From Chara braunii (lineage: Eukaryota > Streptophyta > Charophyceae > Charales > Characeae), in NCBI GenBank assembly GCA_003427395.1, contig BFEA01000043.1, positions 1,562,743 to 1,599,233 of the forward strand: a stretch of DNA of 36,491 nucleotides, written 5' to 3'. Below the pieces are notes generated by a model. It did no database searches. It was not told the DNA's origin and saw only the letters and a program-made list of their open reading frames with translations. Within the stretch, counting starts at the first letter, position 1; each line of letters opens with the position of its first letter. Below, piece after piece: positions 10,691-18,959 of this stretch. The translations under genes were made by a program, and so were the position numbers.

Positions 10691-11807
10691 CTGAGTTTCA
10701 GATAGCGGCCTGGGACTGAATTGGTTACAGCCACCCAGCTGAGCGACGTGGCGCTTGTCACCGGCAGCGTCCTCATTGGCCGAGCGGCCGATGTCACAAT
10801 GCAGCAAGAGTAAGGCCTTGGAGCCCAAAATGCCCTGGTCACAGAGCTGCGGCCCGCCTGTTGTCAGCTACCTGCCGCTGGTTCACCAACTGTCTGGCGT
10901 GGGGCAGGCCTCTCGAATGTCGGGTACTGGGGTCCAAGGCCACTTTTCCAGGCAGCCTTCAGGCTGCGGCCTATTTGGGGTCTGCCGAGGCCCTGATGCC
11001 TCGCAATTACACTTGCCGGGACGATTTCGATATTTTGTACCTGTCCGTTGTTGAAGTCTGGATTTTTTTAAATATTTTTTTGCACAAACGCACCCGCCCC
11101 ATCTGTTCTCGGGGCAGCAGTCCAGTTACTTATTCCCGGCAATCATGTTTGTACAAAGACAGTGGGGGATAAAAGAAGATACCAGTTTGTGGCACTAGCC
11201 GCCTGAGCAAGGGGGGGCAGCTTCTGTGCGCCCCACCCCCAAACCTTTGCCCCTCCGTGGTGGATTGCCCTACTGGCCGGGAGGCTTACTAGCAGCACCC
11301 AGACACACAGTAGGGTCATCCAACAGTTGACGATCGGCAAGCGGCCTCAGGACTGCCCTGAACGCGCCCCCCCGCGCCAAGCCCCCCCTGTCAATCAACT
11401 CTTGCCTAGTATCTGCCTACTGCAATAGTGCGCATGTCTACCTCACACATACAGCCTACCCTGTTCCTGTGTAAGCCTTTTACAACCTTTACCATCCCTT
11501 AAGCCCCATCCAACTGTCTGTGCCCTTTGCCTAAATTCTATTGTGAGCCTGCTATTGTTCAACTAAGGACAATCTCGTTCTAATTTTAACGGCCTCAGTG
11601 TTTTCCTGTTTCCGTTCCTCCATGCCTCACGTCCTCTGTTCCTATCTCCAACGGCTTCCTGTGTTTTTTTGCACTTCAACACTAAGATCCCCCTCTAAAC
11701 AGGTTCCTCCCTTCCCCCTTCCCCCCCTGCCCTTGCCTATGATATCTCCGACACTTCATAGCTACCTACCTATTGTACATCACTTATGGTCCAACAATGC
11801 ACAGGCG
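10691..11807. other. Unassigned GC-rich stretch
   Basis: The phrase ggcctgggac.gaattggtta at 10,709 recurs at 31,441, so part of this is a dispersed repeat. C-rich runs lie at 11,220-11,240 and 11,365-11,390. Frames of about 100 codons on the plus strand lack domains. The sequence directly upstream of the LINE remnant (11,598-11,807) is open but does not resemble an RT, so I place the LINE boundary at about 11,808. Confidence 0.45.
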
Positions 11808-12715
11808 GACTCCATATGCAGAGTGGCCTGGAACAAGCTCATCCAACCAGGGCGCTTTGGAGGCCTGGGACTCCTGGGTTCGCGGCTGCAGATAATTGCC
11901 CTGCAGTTGTGCCAGTTGGTGTGGCACCTGCTGGGCACGGTGGAAGAAGCCTGGCAATCAATCACCAGGACCCACCTGGCATACGCACTCCAGGAGCCTA
12001 GGGAGCTGGTGGATCTGTCCCTCCTTTGCCGCACAGCAATGGGCCACATTCGCAGGGACATGGTATGGTCCACAAAGCTGGCGCTGTGGAAAAAGGCACA
12101 GTTAAGCTGCCGTCTACTGGAAACAGAGGACGCAGTTTACAACCAGCTGCTTTTCGACAACAGATTCATTTGTGACGAGACTGGAGAATCCTTCCTGTGG
12201 CATGGCCCGCAAGGAGCATATGGGTGGAAATAGGTAGAACAGGGCATTTATGAAGTGGGGCATCCACGGGATGAAGATCGGAAGGACTGCGCCCTGATAA
12301 CGATGTGCTGGAATCGCTGCAGGGACGGATGAGAAAAAGGCAAGGACTTAAAGAATTGCGGAAAGTCATCCCCCCCCAGTGGACTGAGATGCTAAGAAGG
12401 GATGAAATAACTCCGGGGGAATGGCTGAAGGTGAAAGGAAGCCTGAGACTGGAGAGAATCTACAAGGTCGAGCAAGTGCTGGCAGACGGCAAGCTGGAAG
12501 TGACGGGATGGCAGGTGGGCTCGGGGTATGGACTGGGGGAGCCCCTGCAGGAATGTAGTGTGCAAGAAGGGAACCCCCGGAAAATGATGGAGAGGTGCAT
12601 GATGCAAACAGTGGCGGTTTCTGAAGGGGGTCTGAAGGGGAAAGGACAGTACCTGCCATTCCACCACCAGCCATTTTGGTCCGGTAGCATTGTTCATCCA
12701 AAGTCTGCGGATTGA
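11808..12715 (+). pseudogene. LINE (non-LTR retrotransposon) ORF2 C-terminal remnant
   Basis: This is the region downstream of the reverse transcriptase in a LINE ORF2, which in an intact element would belong to the retrotransposition enzyme. The first frame (to 12,233) contains VAWNKLIQPGRFGGLGLL followed by an Leu/Gln/Trp-rich helix, then WSTKLALWKKAQLSCR and LLFDNRFICDETGESFLWHG. This matches the usual LINE pattern of W..I..P...GGLGL, a Trp-rich helix, and a later 'pl..n..i....g..f.w' segment. A stop at about 12,234 and a frame change near 12,275 follow. The sense then resumes as KELRKVIPPQWTEML, PGEWLKVKGS and IYKVEQVLADGKLEVTGW, ending at a stop at 12,713-12,715. The catalytic YxDD part is absent. 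It is 5'-truncated, as LINE copies usually are, and dead. The clade is uncertain (L1-like is my guess). Confidence 0.7.
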
Positions 12716-12721
12716 GTCAGG

Positions 12722-12838
12722 CCGTTTTGTCTTACACAGGTGTTTTTGCACTAGAGTCAAGAATCTATCATCTTGAATCTTCTTATGCAGAAGACTCGTC
12801 AATATTTGGCGGTCAATTGTATCGGAGCACAATCCTCT
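12722..12838 (-). pseudogene. Possible group II intron reverse transcriptase fragment
   Basis: About 38 codons on the minus strand read GLCSDTIDRQILTSLLHKKI then QDDRFLTLVQKHL. Group II intron-encoded RTs (LtrA/maturase family) carry the pattern 'G.FD.IdH..L...L.kkI.D.RFl.Li.k.L' around RT motif A and the helices after it, and the aspartate of motif A is kept here. No other RT blocks are visible; just before it lies a transposon terminal repeat and just after it the LINE 3' end. A mitochondrial (NUMT) origin would fit the mitochondrial pieces 1.1 kb away, but that is inference, and so short a match could be fortuitous. Confidence 0.45.
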
Positions 12839-12853
12839 AGTTGCCTGGGGATG

Positions 12854-12879
12854 GTACTGGTGGTTTAAACCACCAGTAC
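12854..12879. repeat. Perfect 26-bp palindrome at a transposon end
   Basis: Bases 12,854-12,866 (gtactggtggttt) are followed by their exact reverse complement, centred on TTTAAA. The right half is the left terminal repeat of the TTAA element that starts at 12,865. The left half is the right terminal repeat of another member, so two ends appear to share one TTAA. Confidence 0.95.
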
Positions 12880-13116
12880 ATCTGGTGATTTCGAATGAGC
12901 CTCTCCGAAAAGTTAGGGGACTTGGGGCAGGGCCCGCCTGGGGGAGGGTGGAACTTTTTTTTTTTTGTTCAGTGCTGGGCCTAGTGCCACCCCGCGGCAT
13001 GGGACACATTTATTTTCTAATGGTCCTTCAGACGACCTGTCCCGAGCCCTCCAAAATTTTAGGAGAGGCTCAATCATGATTCTCAACTTGGCTGGGGCCA
13101 TGTACTGGTCCTTTAA
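12865..13116. mobile_element. TTAA-flanked short inverted-repeat element, copy 1
   Basis: The element runs TTAAACCACCAGTACAT to ATGTACTGGTCCTTTAA, 252 bp including both TTAA tetramers. The terminal repeats match those at 15,036, 29,604 and 33,121. TTAA target duplication is characteristic of piggyBac-type transposons, so it may be a non-autonomous relative; the class is inference. There is a T run at 12,955-12,966 inside and no coding capacity. Confidence 0.75.
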
Positions 13117-13369
13117 TGGCATACTTTTACAATTTTGAAAAGGCGTGGGTAGACATGGGTGATGATGATCTCCATGTGCGTGTTTGTGTGTGCCTTTGCA
13201 AATATGCATGTTGATGTGATGTCTGTGCTGGACTCAGTTTGGCTCCTTCCTCTTCTCTGTGTGCATCATTGTGCTCACGAGTGCCCCTTGGAGCCATGAG
13301 CACAAGTCATAATAATGACTCGCAGGGAACAGAGGCTTGGCAGCATGCGACATGCAATCTTCAGGTGAT

Positions 13370-13600
13370 GAAGAAGATGGAGGTGGAAAATCAGGGAAGG
13401 AGGAAGAGGAGAAGAGAAAGAAGAGCAGAAAGGGAAGGAAGAGGAGAAATAGTAGGGAGGGTAAGAGGGGGAGGAAGAGCAGGGAGAGGTAGAGTAGGGA
13501 AAAGGAGGAGGAGGAGGAGGAGGAGGAGGAGGAAGAGTATGGAAAGGAGGAGGAGGAGGAGGAAGAGGACCAGGAAGTGGAGGAGAAGGAAGGCAACAAA
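13370..13600 (+). repeat. Polypurine (GGA/AAG-rich) tract
   Basis: About 230 bases are almost entirely purine on the plus strand, including gaggaggaggaggagg runs at about 13,506-13,530 and 13,545-13,562. The 151-codon Arg/Glu/Lys frame and its Ser/Leu minus-strand partner merely translate this tract. Such mirror-rich purine runs can form triplex DNA, but nothing here shows that this one does. Confidence 0.9.
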
Positions 13601-13961
13601 GGCTCGAAGAGCAGACGCTTCGCGTCTGAATCCCACGGGCTCGTCAGCAGAGTTGCTCCGTCCAAGAAATCACAGGACCCAGAGAGAATCGTGACCAACG
13701 CCCAGAGAATATGTCGACGAGAGCGCAGCACTTCGTGTGTCCTCTTACGCACGGCGCACCATAACCAAGTAGTTGCTTCGCCAATGAAGGATTTCGTGCA
13801 ACAGAATGAATCAAAGAACTAAACACGTTTCCAATACCTACAGCGGCTCCATCTAATGCGATTGTTGCACAGCCCGCTCCAAAGTTAATTGTGGCTTATA
13901 AATAGTAATATGGGGTGATAATGGTCGATTGATTTTCATGTCAATTTACTCTGATTTTGAC
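13601..13961. other. Unassigned stretch
   Basis: No gene or transposon end recognised. The AT-richer 13,880-13,961 part just before trnP could be mitochondrial spacer DNA carried in with the NUMT. Confidence 0.35.
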
Positions 13962-14035
13962 TCAAGGTGACAGGATTCGAACCTATGACCCTCTGGACCC
14001 AAAACAGATGCGCTACCAGACTGCGATACACCTTG
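13962..14035 (-). tRNA. trnP(UGG): tRNA-Pro(UGG), mitochondrial type, in a NUMT
   Basis: The minus strand folds as a full cloverleaf. The acceptor stem is CAAGGTG/CACCTTG (seven pairs), with discriminator A. The anticodon loop is TTTGGGT with anticodon TGG, and the T arm is ATAGG-TTCGAAT-CCTGT. The anticodon stem TCTGT/CCAGA has one mismatch at its inner pair. No CCA is encoded. The sequence closely follows the plant-type mitochondrial trnP pattern, which is why I place it in a mitochondrial insert with the rns piece next to it. As a nuclear copy it may not be expressed. Confidence 0.85.
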
Positions 14036-14057
14036 TTATGTTCAATTGGTAATTCAA

Positions 14058-14131
14058 CTAGCTGACTAACTAAGATTGGATTGACTGGAACTGGTAAACT
14101 CATTGTTGTAGGTTCAAATCCTTCATTCCAT
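14058..14131 (+). pseudogene. tRNA-like remnant between trnP and rns
   Basis: The 3' half has a T arm GTAGG-TTCAAAT-CCTTC followed by ATTCCAT, which looks like a tRNA 3' acceptor strand. I could not find a matching 5' acceptor strand or a convincing anticodon arm, so the amino acid is unassigned. It may be a truncated mitochondrial tRNA. Confidence 0.4.
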
Positions 14132-14140
14132 AATAAAAAA

Positions 14141-14295
14141 ACAGAGTTTGATCCTGGCTCAGAATGAACGCTAGCGATATGCTTAACACATGCAAGTCGA
14201 ACGTTGTTTTCTCAGTTGAAAACAAAGTGGCGAACGGGTGCGTAACGCGTGGGAATCTACCAAACAGTTTGGGAAAAATCCCAAACAGTCTAGAT
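14141..14295 (+). rRNA. rns: 5' end of mitochondrial small-subunit rRNA (NUMT fragment)
   Basis: It opens with the universal bacterial-type phrase AGAGTTTGATCCTGGCTCAG at 14,142, then ATGAACGCTAGC, TGCTTAACACATGCAAGTCG, and GGCGAACGGGTGCGTAACGC and GTGGGAATCTACC. AACGTTGTTTTC and the wording of the V1/V2 part resemble plant-type mitochondrial rns more than chloroplast or free bacterial 16S; that is from memory. Similarity fades after about 14,295, so only the first ~155 bases are present. It is a nuclear copy and not functional. Confidence 0.85.
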
Positions 14296-15035
14296 AGTCA
14301 ATTTAGCGTGATCACACGCATGCAATGCAAACCAGGAGACGAACACAGCCAATGTCAGCCAGAGAAAACAGGTAGGCACAAGGGCAGTCTATGAGCACCC
14401 GCAAGCGAAAGCACAAAGAGCTGGAAAGAAAAATATTAAAGAAACACAAGGCATGAATTGAACAGCAGATGGTATAGGAATGATTCGGTGGTTGTCTGGG
14501 AAACCAATTCCTCTGCTTCTGCGAGTGACATGCACTGGTCAAAACCAATTCGGTCCATAATGCAGAATGCTTCAGAGAGTACGTCTATGTTTCACTACGA
14601 CTTGCTGGCGGATAAGGAACTGAATTGATGCTCACCCAGATTGTAGCCGAGTCCATAAGGTCTTTTTTTTGGCAGGGAGCTATACCTGCTGATTGTCACT
14701 CATGCCCAATGTTTCCCCATGTTACGGTCTGCGGAAGCTTGACAGGATTGATTAGTTCCCGTGAGAAGGATTAACTGTCCGTCGAGCCCATACATATTAG
14801 TCAATACGCCTCCCGTTCCTGTTGTAATACCTTTAGAAACAAGTCCATAAGGTCTTGTTTTGTGAAAAAGAGAAAATATCACAAAAAGAGCAGGGGGAAA
14901 AAGGCACTCCTAAAAGCAGTCCTATGTTGGTCTGGTCGTATGCACAGCCCGAAACAAGCACTCCTTGACAGAGGGGGTGATGTTGCGGACTATGGAGAAA
15001 CACAATCATTGGGACTATGCAGGCAAACGCCATCC
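14296..15035. other. Unassigned stretch
   Basis: No gene recognised. The phrase gtccataaggtcttttt at 14,652 recurs as gtccataaggtcttgtttt at 14,844, about 190 bp apart, indicating an old local duplication. A minus-strand frame (14,833-15,303) crosses the following TTAA element and is not a gene. Confidence 0.4.
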
Positions 15036-15231
15036 TTAAACCACCAGTTCTTCCGAGGCACTTTTCTCTGACCGTCGAAATGCCCTGCGCGCCAAAAAAA
15101 AAGAAACTGGCACGACCTCCTTTTAGTTGGTGTCGCCAGCAATTTTGCTTCAGAGGCTGAGACCTGAAAGTTGCAGCCCGCATATGACAAGGGCCAGCGG
15201 CCAATGTATGGGCCAAGTACTGGTGGTTTAC
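15036..15231. mobile_element. TTAA-flanked short inverted-repeat element, copy 2
   Basis: The ends are TTAAACCACCAGTTCTT and AAGTACTGGTGGTTTAC (right TTAA mutated to TTAC). The right subterminal part gcggccaatgtatgggcc is almost identical to that of the copy at 29,604. Length is 196 bp, with no coding capacity. Confidence 0.75.
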
Positions 15232-15649
15232 GGATGTGGCCGGTGAGAGGGCCCTGACAACGATGATGGTGTAGACGAGCTCATGGTAGATTGTGCACCT
15301 CATTGCACGTAAGCAAACAGTATGTTGTTGGCAATGGGCTGAAGACTGCTGCTTACGATGCTATCAGCAAAAAGCAGATGCGGAGCCCAAGTGAGCTGTG
15401 GTAGTCCATTCCGATCGATCCTTGCTGCAGGCCTCACCTCCATTCTGACCAGCTTTGCACTGATCACTCCTCATTGTGCTGCTACAATCGAAGAGATAAG
15501 TCAAAGTTGCACCAAGGATGAGAGTTCTTTGAATCCCGAGGGCGATGGCAGCGTCGACAGTTGCACTCTGTGAACAGATGAGTCAACTAGGCAGCAAAGC
15601 CAGAAGTGATTTGTGTGAGGAGGATGAATGACCTTTTTTTTATTGATTG
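15232..15649. other. Unassigned stretch
   Basis: No supported gene. A 71-codon frame at 15,358-15,573 has no domain. A short T run at 15,633-15,641 may be the tail (read on the minus strand) of the SINE that follows. Confidence 0.35.
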
Positions 15650-15712
15650 CCTCTGGATTTTAACTTAGGTCTGTAGTAAACAGTTCCTGGGTGTGCCAAC
15701 TGAGCTAGGCCT
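15650..15712 (-). mobile_element. tRNA-derived SINE head (minus strand)
   Basis: On the minus strand it reads GGCCTAGCTCAGTTGG (Pol III A box), then CCCAGGAACTGTT, ACAGACC and TAAGTTAAAATCCAGA (a decayed B box). The same string of landmarks occurs at 20,891, 29,530 and 33,484. An oligo-A of seven follows on the minus strand. Confidence 0.7.
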
Positions 15713-16017
15713 GTTGGTGTTGTTTATGATTATTTAGTAGTATCAACAGAATAAGGCACTCACTATTCAGAACTGTGCCCTGAGAACATTCCTCACACAG
15801 CGCTGATGGGGTAACTGTGAGGGTGCAGGATGAGCTGTGTGAAAAGTAGACCATCAATGAGCATGCATCGAAATCATAGAGTTCCATCTGTCCATCTGGA
15901 TGCAAACTATTCTGTGAGCACTGAGCTCCATAGTTCAGATCCAGATGGAACTTGATGAATGAATTCAGGAAAGAAAGTCTGTTGGGTAGGATATGGATGT
16001 CGGCAAGGATAGCCCAA

Positions 16018-16090
16018 GCGGGCTAGCTCAGTTGGTTGAGCACGTAAGTGGCACCCAGGAGGTCGTGGATTCGATACCCAACGTCGTCCT
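16018..16090 (+). mobile_element. tRNA-like SINE head, second type
   Basis: The A box is TAGCTCAGTTGGTTGAGC and the B box GGTCGTGGATTCGATACCC, spaced as in a tRNA. The acceptor ends do not pair, so it is not a working tRNA. Downstream sequence to about 16,200 (ggcctcctggggtatgc, gggcctcctggctgg) could be the body of the element, but its 3' end is not evident. Confidence 0.65.
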
Positions 16091-16540
16091 TTCGATCCAC
16101 TGCGGCCTCCTGGGGTATGCTTTGGGTTCACCAGTGAAGATGGTTGGCCTGGGCCTCCTGGCTGGTTGTGGAAGCGATTTAGGCACTTTCCAGCCGGGGC
16201 CAGTTAGGAGCTAGGACACTGCTCTCTGCATAGAGTAGAGATGGTTGTGCAAAGTAGGTAGTGTCTGGTACACCCATAACCCTTAGGAGTGTCTCCTTGG
16301 CCTAGTCTATATTAGGTGGTGTGAGGTTAAAAAATGATGACAGAACAAAATAGAATAGTAAATGCAGCTGTCCCCCGATGAGGAGAAGACAGCTTGCATA
16401 TATATTGTCACATAACTATGAACTAAAAGAGCACATTTTGCGAAACAAATGGTAAAGATTAAAAAACAAGACAAAGATGAGGGGCATACTGAAACTATTC
16501 ATTTCTCTTGTTCTTCTTTTAACTCCCCTTCACCGTGGCT
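16091..16540. other. Possible SINE body and unassigned stretch
   Basis: It holds the imperfect repeats tgggcctcctgg and gcggcctcctggggta near 16,100-16,160 and an AT-rich patch at 16,300-16,460. No gene is supported. Confidence 0.35.
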
Positions 16541-16719
16541 CTCACACACAAGGCTCGACACGTTGATGAAGTTGAGTGTGAGCTGCCCGCATCCCCGTGC
16601 CATAACGGCCCACTTGTACGCCGTGAGAAAGAGGCAGAGTAAAGGGGGAGGTGATACAGGGAAGAGAGATGAAGAGAAGACAAACAAAGAACGAAAAAGG
16701 GAAAGGAAGGATAAGAAAA

Positions 16720-17243
16720 GGCTCATGAATGAGTCTGTCCTTGACGACAGAGAGGACACACATTGTAAGGATGAGGTGAATGGGCACATGGAAGACCTAG
16801 CTGAGCACTCTCGGCACAACAATTGCCACAACGGGCCTGAGCATGTCCAACATACACTATGACAAATGGCATGCCGATTGCAGGCCAAAACGAAGGAAGA
16901 ACGCTCACCACAAAAGACCTCAGCACAACAATTGCCACAACGGGCACTAAGCATGTCCAACATACACTTTTGACAAATGGCATGCCGATTGCAGGCCAAA
17001 ACGAAGGAAGAACGCTCACCACAAAGGACGATGCCTTCAGTATAGCGCCCATGGCCACGAAATGGACATATAGTGTCCAGATGCAGAGGGTGCCTGCAGT
17101 CAGGAACGGAGGGACAGTCCTCTACACACACAGATGCAGAAACCATGTCGTTGTAGTGATTGTGACAGAGACGATGGTGGCAACAACCGAGTGTAACAGT
17201 GTCTGTAGCTGTGCAAAGGAGAATGTCACAGGGTGTTGGCACA
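16720..17243 (-). pseudogene. Cys/His-rich RING-like motifs, C-terminal part of decayed RT/Josephin unit
   Basis: Read on the minus strand, the first motif is PCDILLCTATDTVTLGCCHH then RLCHNHYNDM and later C...C pairs, resembling C-x4-C, C-x-H-x2-C-x2-H. The second is LCGERSSFVLACNRHAICQK with CMLDML, ARCGNCC and, after a gap, CPLCRQ before a stop at about 16,723. This fits a RING-type zinc-binding order C..C / C.H..C..C / C..C ending in CPxCR; RING domains act as ubiquitin ligases, but ligase activity here is only inferred. The second motif is tandemly duplicated (110 bp: 16,812-16,921 and 16,922-17,031), and two single-base deletions in one copy shift the frame. The motifs follow a Josephin-like segment directly. 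They could instead be another type of zinc knuckle. Confidence 0.5.
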
Positions 17244-17267
17244 TTGTCTTGCTGCAGCATGGGGCCA

Positions 17268-17700
17268 GAGGAATGGTCTTCAACATAAAAGAGATTGCAG
17301 ACAGTTTGGTGGGGCAAGAAAACAGCATCATTATGTAAGAAATCAGTAATATTACTCATGGCATGGGCCATGATGTCGTTGTCCCACGACTCCCAATGGT
17401 CAGAGGCACGTACAATGGCCAGATCTGTGCACAATGCAAGCAGAGATGTGGGATGGAGGATTGAACCCCTCACCTGCTCGAGCATTGCGTAGCTCAAGTT
17501 GGCGGTCCCTCGTTGCTACTTGTAGGACAGCAATGGTAAGGCCTCTTTCCTTGGTATAATTACAATCCTCTGGTTGTAGGCGGGGGAGATCAGCATCAAG
17601 TTGAAGGGCGATAGCAAGGAAGTCTGATGGTGTATAAAATGGGCGGTGGAGAATGTGAAGACAAATATTAGTTGCAGTCAGACCACAGAGATTGGTGAGG
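17268..17700 (-). pseudogene. Josephin-like (deubiquitinase-fold) domain remnant
   Basis: On the minus strand the frame contains LTNLCGLTATNICLHILHRP, then FYTPSDFLAIALQLDAD, and LTIAVLQVATRDRQLEL. Josephin cysteine proteases (ataxin-3 family) show 'n.CglHAlNnll...f...dl..iA..Ld', '(g)ny.i.vlq.al...glel', then a 'gHW' histidine. The putative catalytic Cys is kept, while the usual following His of HALN is Thr here. A candidate catalytic His lies in IVHRSGHCTCL (frame ending at 17,400) or DHWESW (the next frame), so a frameshift near 17,400-17,480 is likely. The segment with ITDFLHNDAV and CNLFYVED would be the domain's end. Members cleave ubiquitin chains; whether this one ever did is unknown. 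The domain call is from pattern memory only. Confidence 0.42.
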
Positions 17701-18957
17701 GTCTCAGGCTGGTGTGCCGGATGCTGGCCAACGATTTGCAAATCACCCAGCTGGTGTTGCAAGCCCAAAAGGTCTTGGGTTGTTTGATGGTCAGTCATTT
17801 GCAGATCACCCATGTGGTCTGCGCGTGGAGGGGCACAAATTTGTGATTCGTCCAAATGATGCTGGTCAGCCATTTGCAGATCCCCCATGTGGTCTTCGCC
17901 TTGTGGGGTTAATTGCAATCCCGACAGATCATGTTCCAATCCCTCAAAGTTTTGGGGCCGCATCCTGAGCAGGGACTGTTTCGGGAATCGGGAGTGTACT
18001 CTGGGCAGGGTCCACATCCTGTTGTACGGGTGGAACATCTAACGCTGAAGGGCATAAGACATGATGTCATGGCTGCCTGCAGGCAGCTGGACTGTCTGTT
18101 GGAGGCATAGGAGTGTATATTGCGGTTTGGAACAAAGGAACCGCAACAACCTGTGGAACAGGCTCAGAGAGAATTGGGCCAGACAAAGAAACAGGCTGCT
18201 GATCCCCGGACAAGTGACCATGTTGCGGATGTCGTTCATGATACACAATAAGGGCAGTAGTGGTGTTGCAAACAGAAGATGAACATGTCCCTGACAACGA
18301 AGGTGGAACAATTGGAACAATGGAAACCAGAGAGTCTGTTCGCAAGTGAGATCGCGGAGGAGATGGGGACGACGAGGAGCAACGCAGTCGTCTGCGGCCA
18401 AGCACAAAAAGAGATGAAAGGGGGGCGGACTGGGCAGGATTTCGAAACAAATGACGTGATTGTCAGAGAGACTGTGATGTGCTTTGCGCTGGAGTTGCAG
18501 TAGAGGAAGCTGTAGCAACAAAAAGTATAGTACAGGGGACCGCAGCAGAGGAAGTTGTAGCAGCAAAAAGTGTAGTACAGGGGACTGCAGCTGAGGAAGC
18601 TGTAGTGAGAACTGTAGTAGTGAGAACTGTAGTAGTGGAAACTGCAGTAGCAAAAACTGCCAGAGTGAAAGTCGGAGCTGTAGAAAGTGTAGCGGTGGAA
18701 ACCGCAGCATCAAAAATTACTGCAGCAATGGGAACTGCTGTAGCAGAAACTGCTGGAGTGAAACCGGAGCTGTATAAACTGGAGCAGTGGAAACTGGAGT
18801 AGTCGAAGCTGCAGGAGCAGAAACTGCAGCTGAGGAAACCGCAGCTGTGGAAACTACAGTCGCAACAGATGAGCAAGCAGGAGCAGGACAAGAGCGACGC
18901 GGGGGCTAAGAACAAAGTGGATGATTCAGGGACCATCACAGCATGCGTCGGAACCAC
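17701..18957 (-). pseudogene. Low-complexity linker between RT tail and Josephin-like domain
   Basis: One minus-strand frame is open from 18,957 to about 18,067 except for a single TGA near 18,465. Its first part is dominated by degenerate 15-bp units (18,490-18,850) giving repeats such as TTTVLTTTVLTTASSAAVP. A Pro/Val-rich stretch (PPVQQDVDPAQSTLPIPETV) follows across a stop. After a frame change, the peptide DHMGDLQM occurs twice with related decayed units (17,725-17,900) before the Josephin-like part. Such a composition suits a flexible linker in a transposon polyprotein. An alternative is that the linker is non-coding satellite-like DNA. Confidence 0.4.
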
Positions 18958-18959
18958 TG

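Noticed and set aside
11598-11807. N-terminal extension of the LINE frame
   Set aside because: The frame is open, but its Pro/Ser/Leu-rich content does not resemble RT sequence and probably belongs to the flank.
12366-13009. 205-codon minus-strand frame as one gene
   Set aside because: It runs across the LINE remnant in antisense, the RT fragment and a TTAA element; only 12,722-12,838 shows any family resemblance.
13239-13752. 151- and 172-codon frames rich in Arg/Glu/Lys or Ser/Leu
   Set aside because: Translation of a polypurine/polypyrimidine tract on opposite strands; no domain and no sequence outside the tract that looks coding.
14141-14295. Bacterial 16S rRNA or bacterial contamination
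   Set aside because: The sequence is truncated, joined to a mitochondrial-type trnP without bacterial operon context, and flanked by eukaryotic repeats; the wording fits mitochondrial rns better.
16018-16090. A functional tRNA gene on the plus strand
   Set aside because: The promoter boxes are good, but acceptor ends do not pair; a SINE head fits better.
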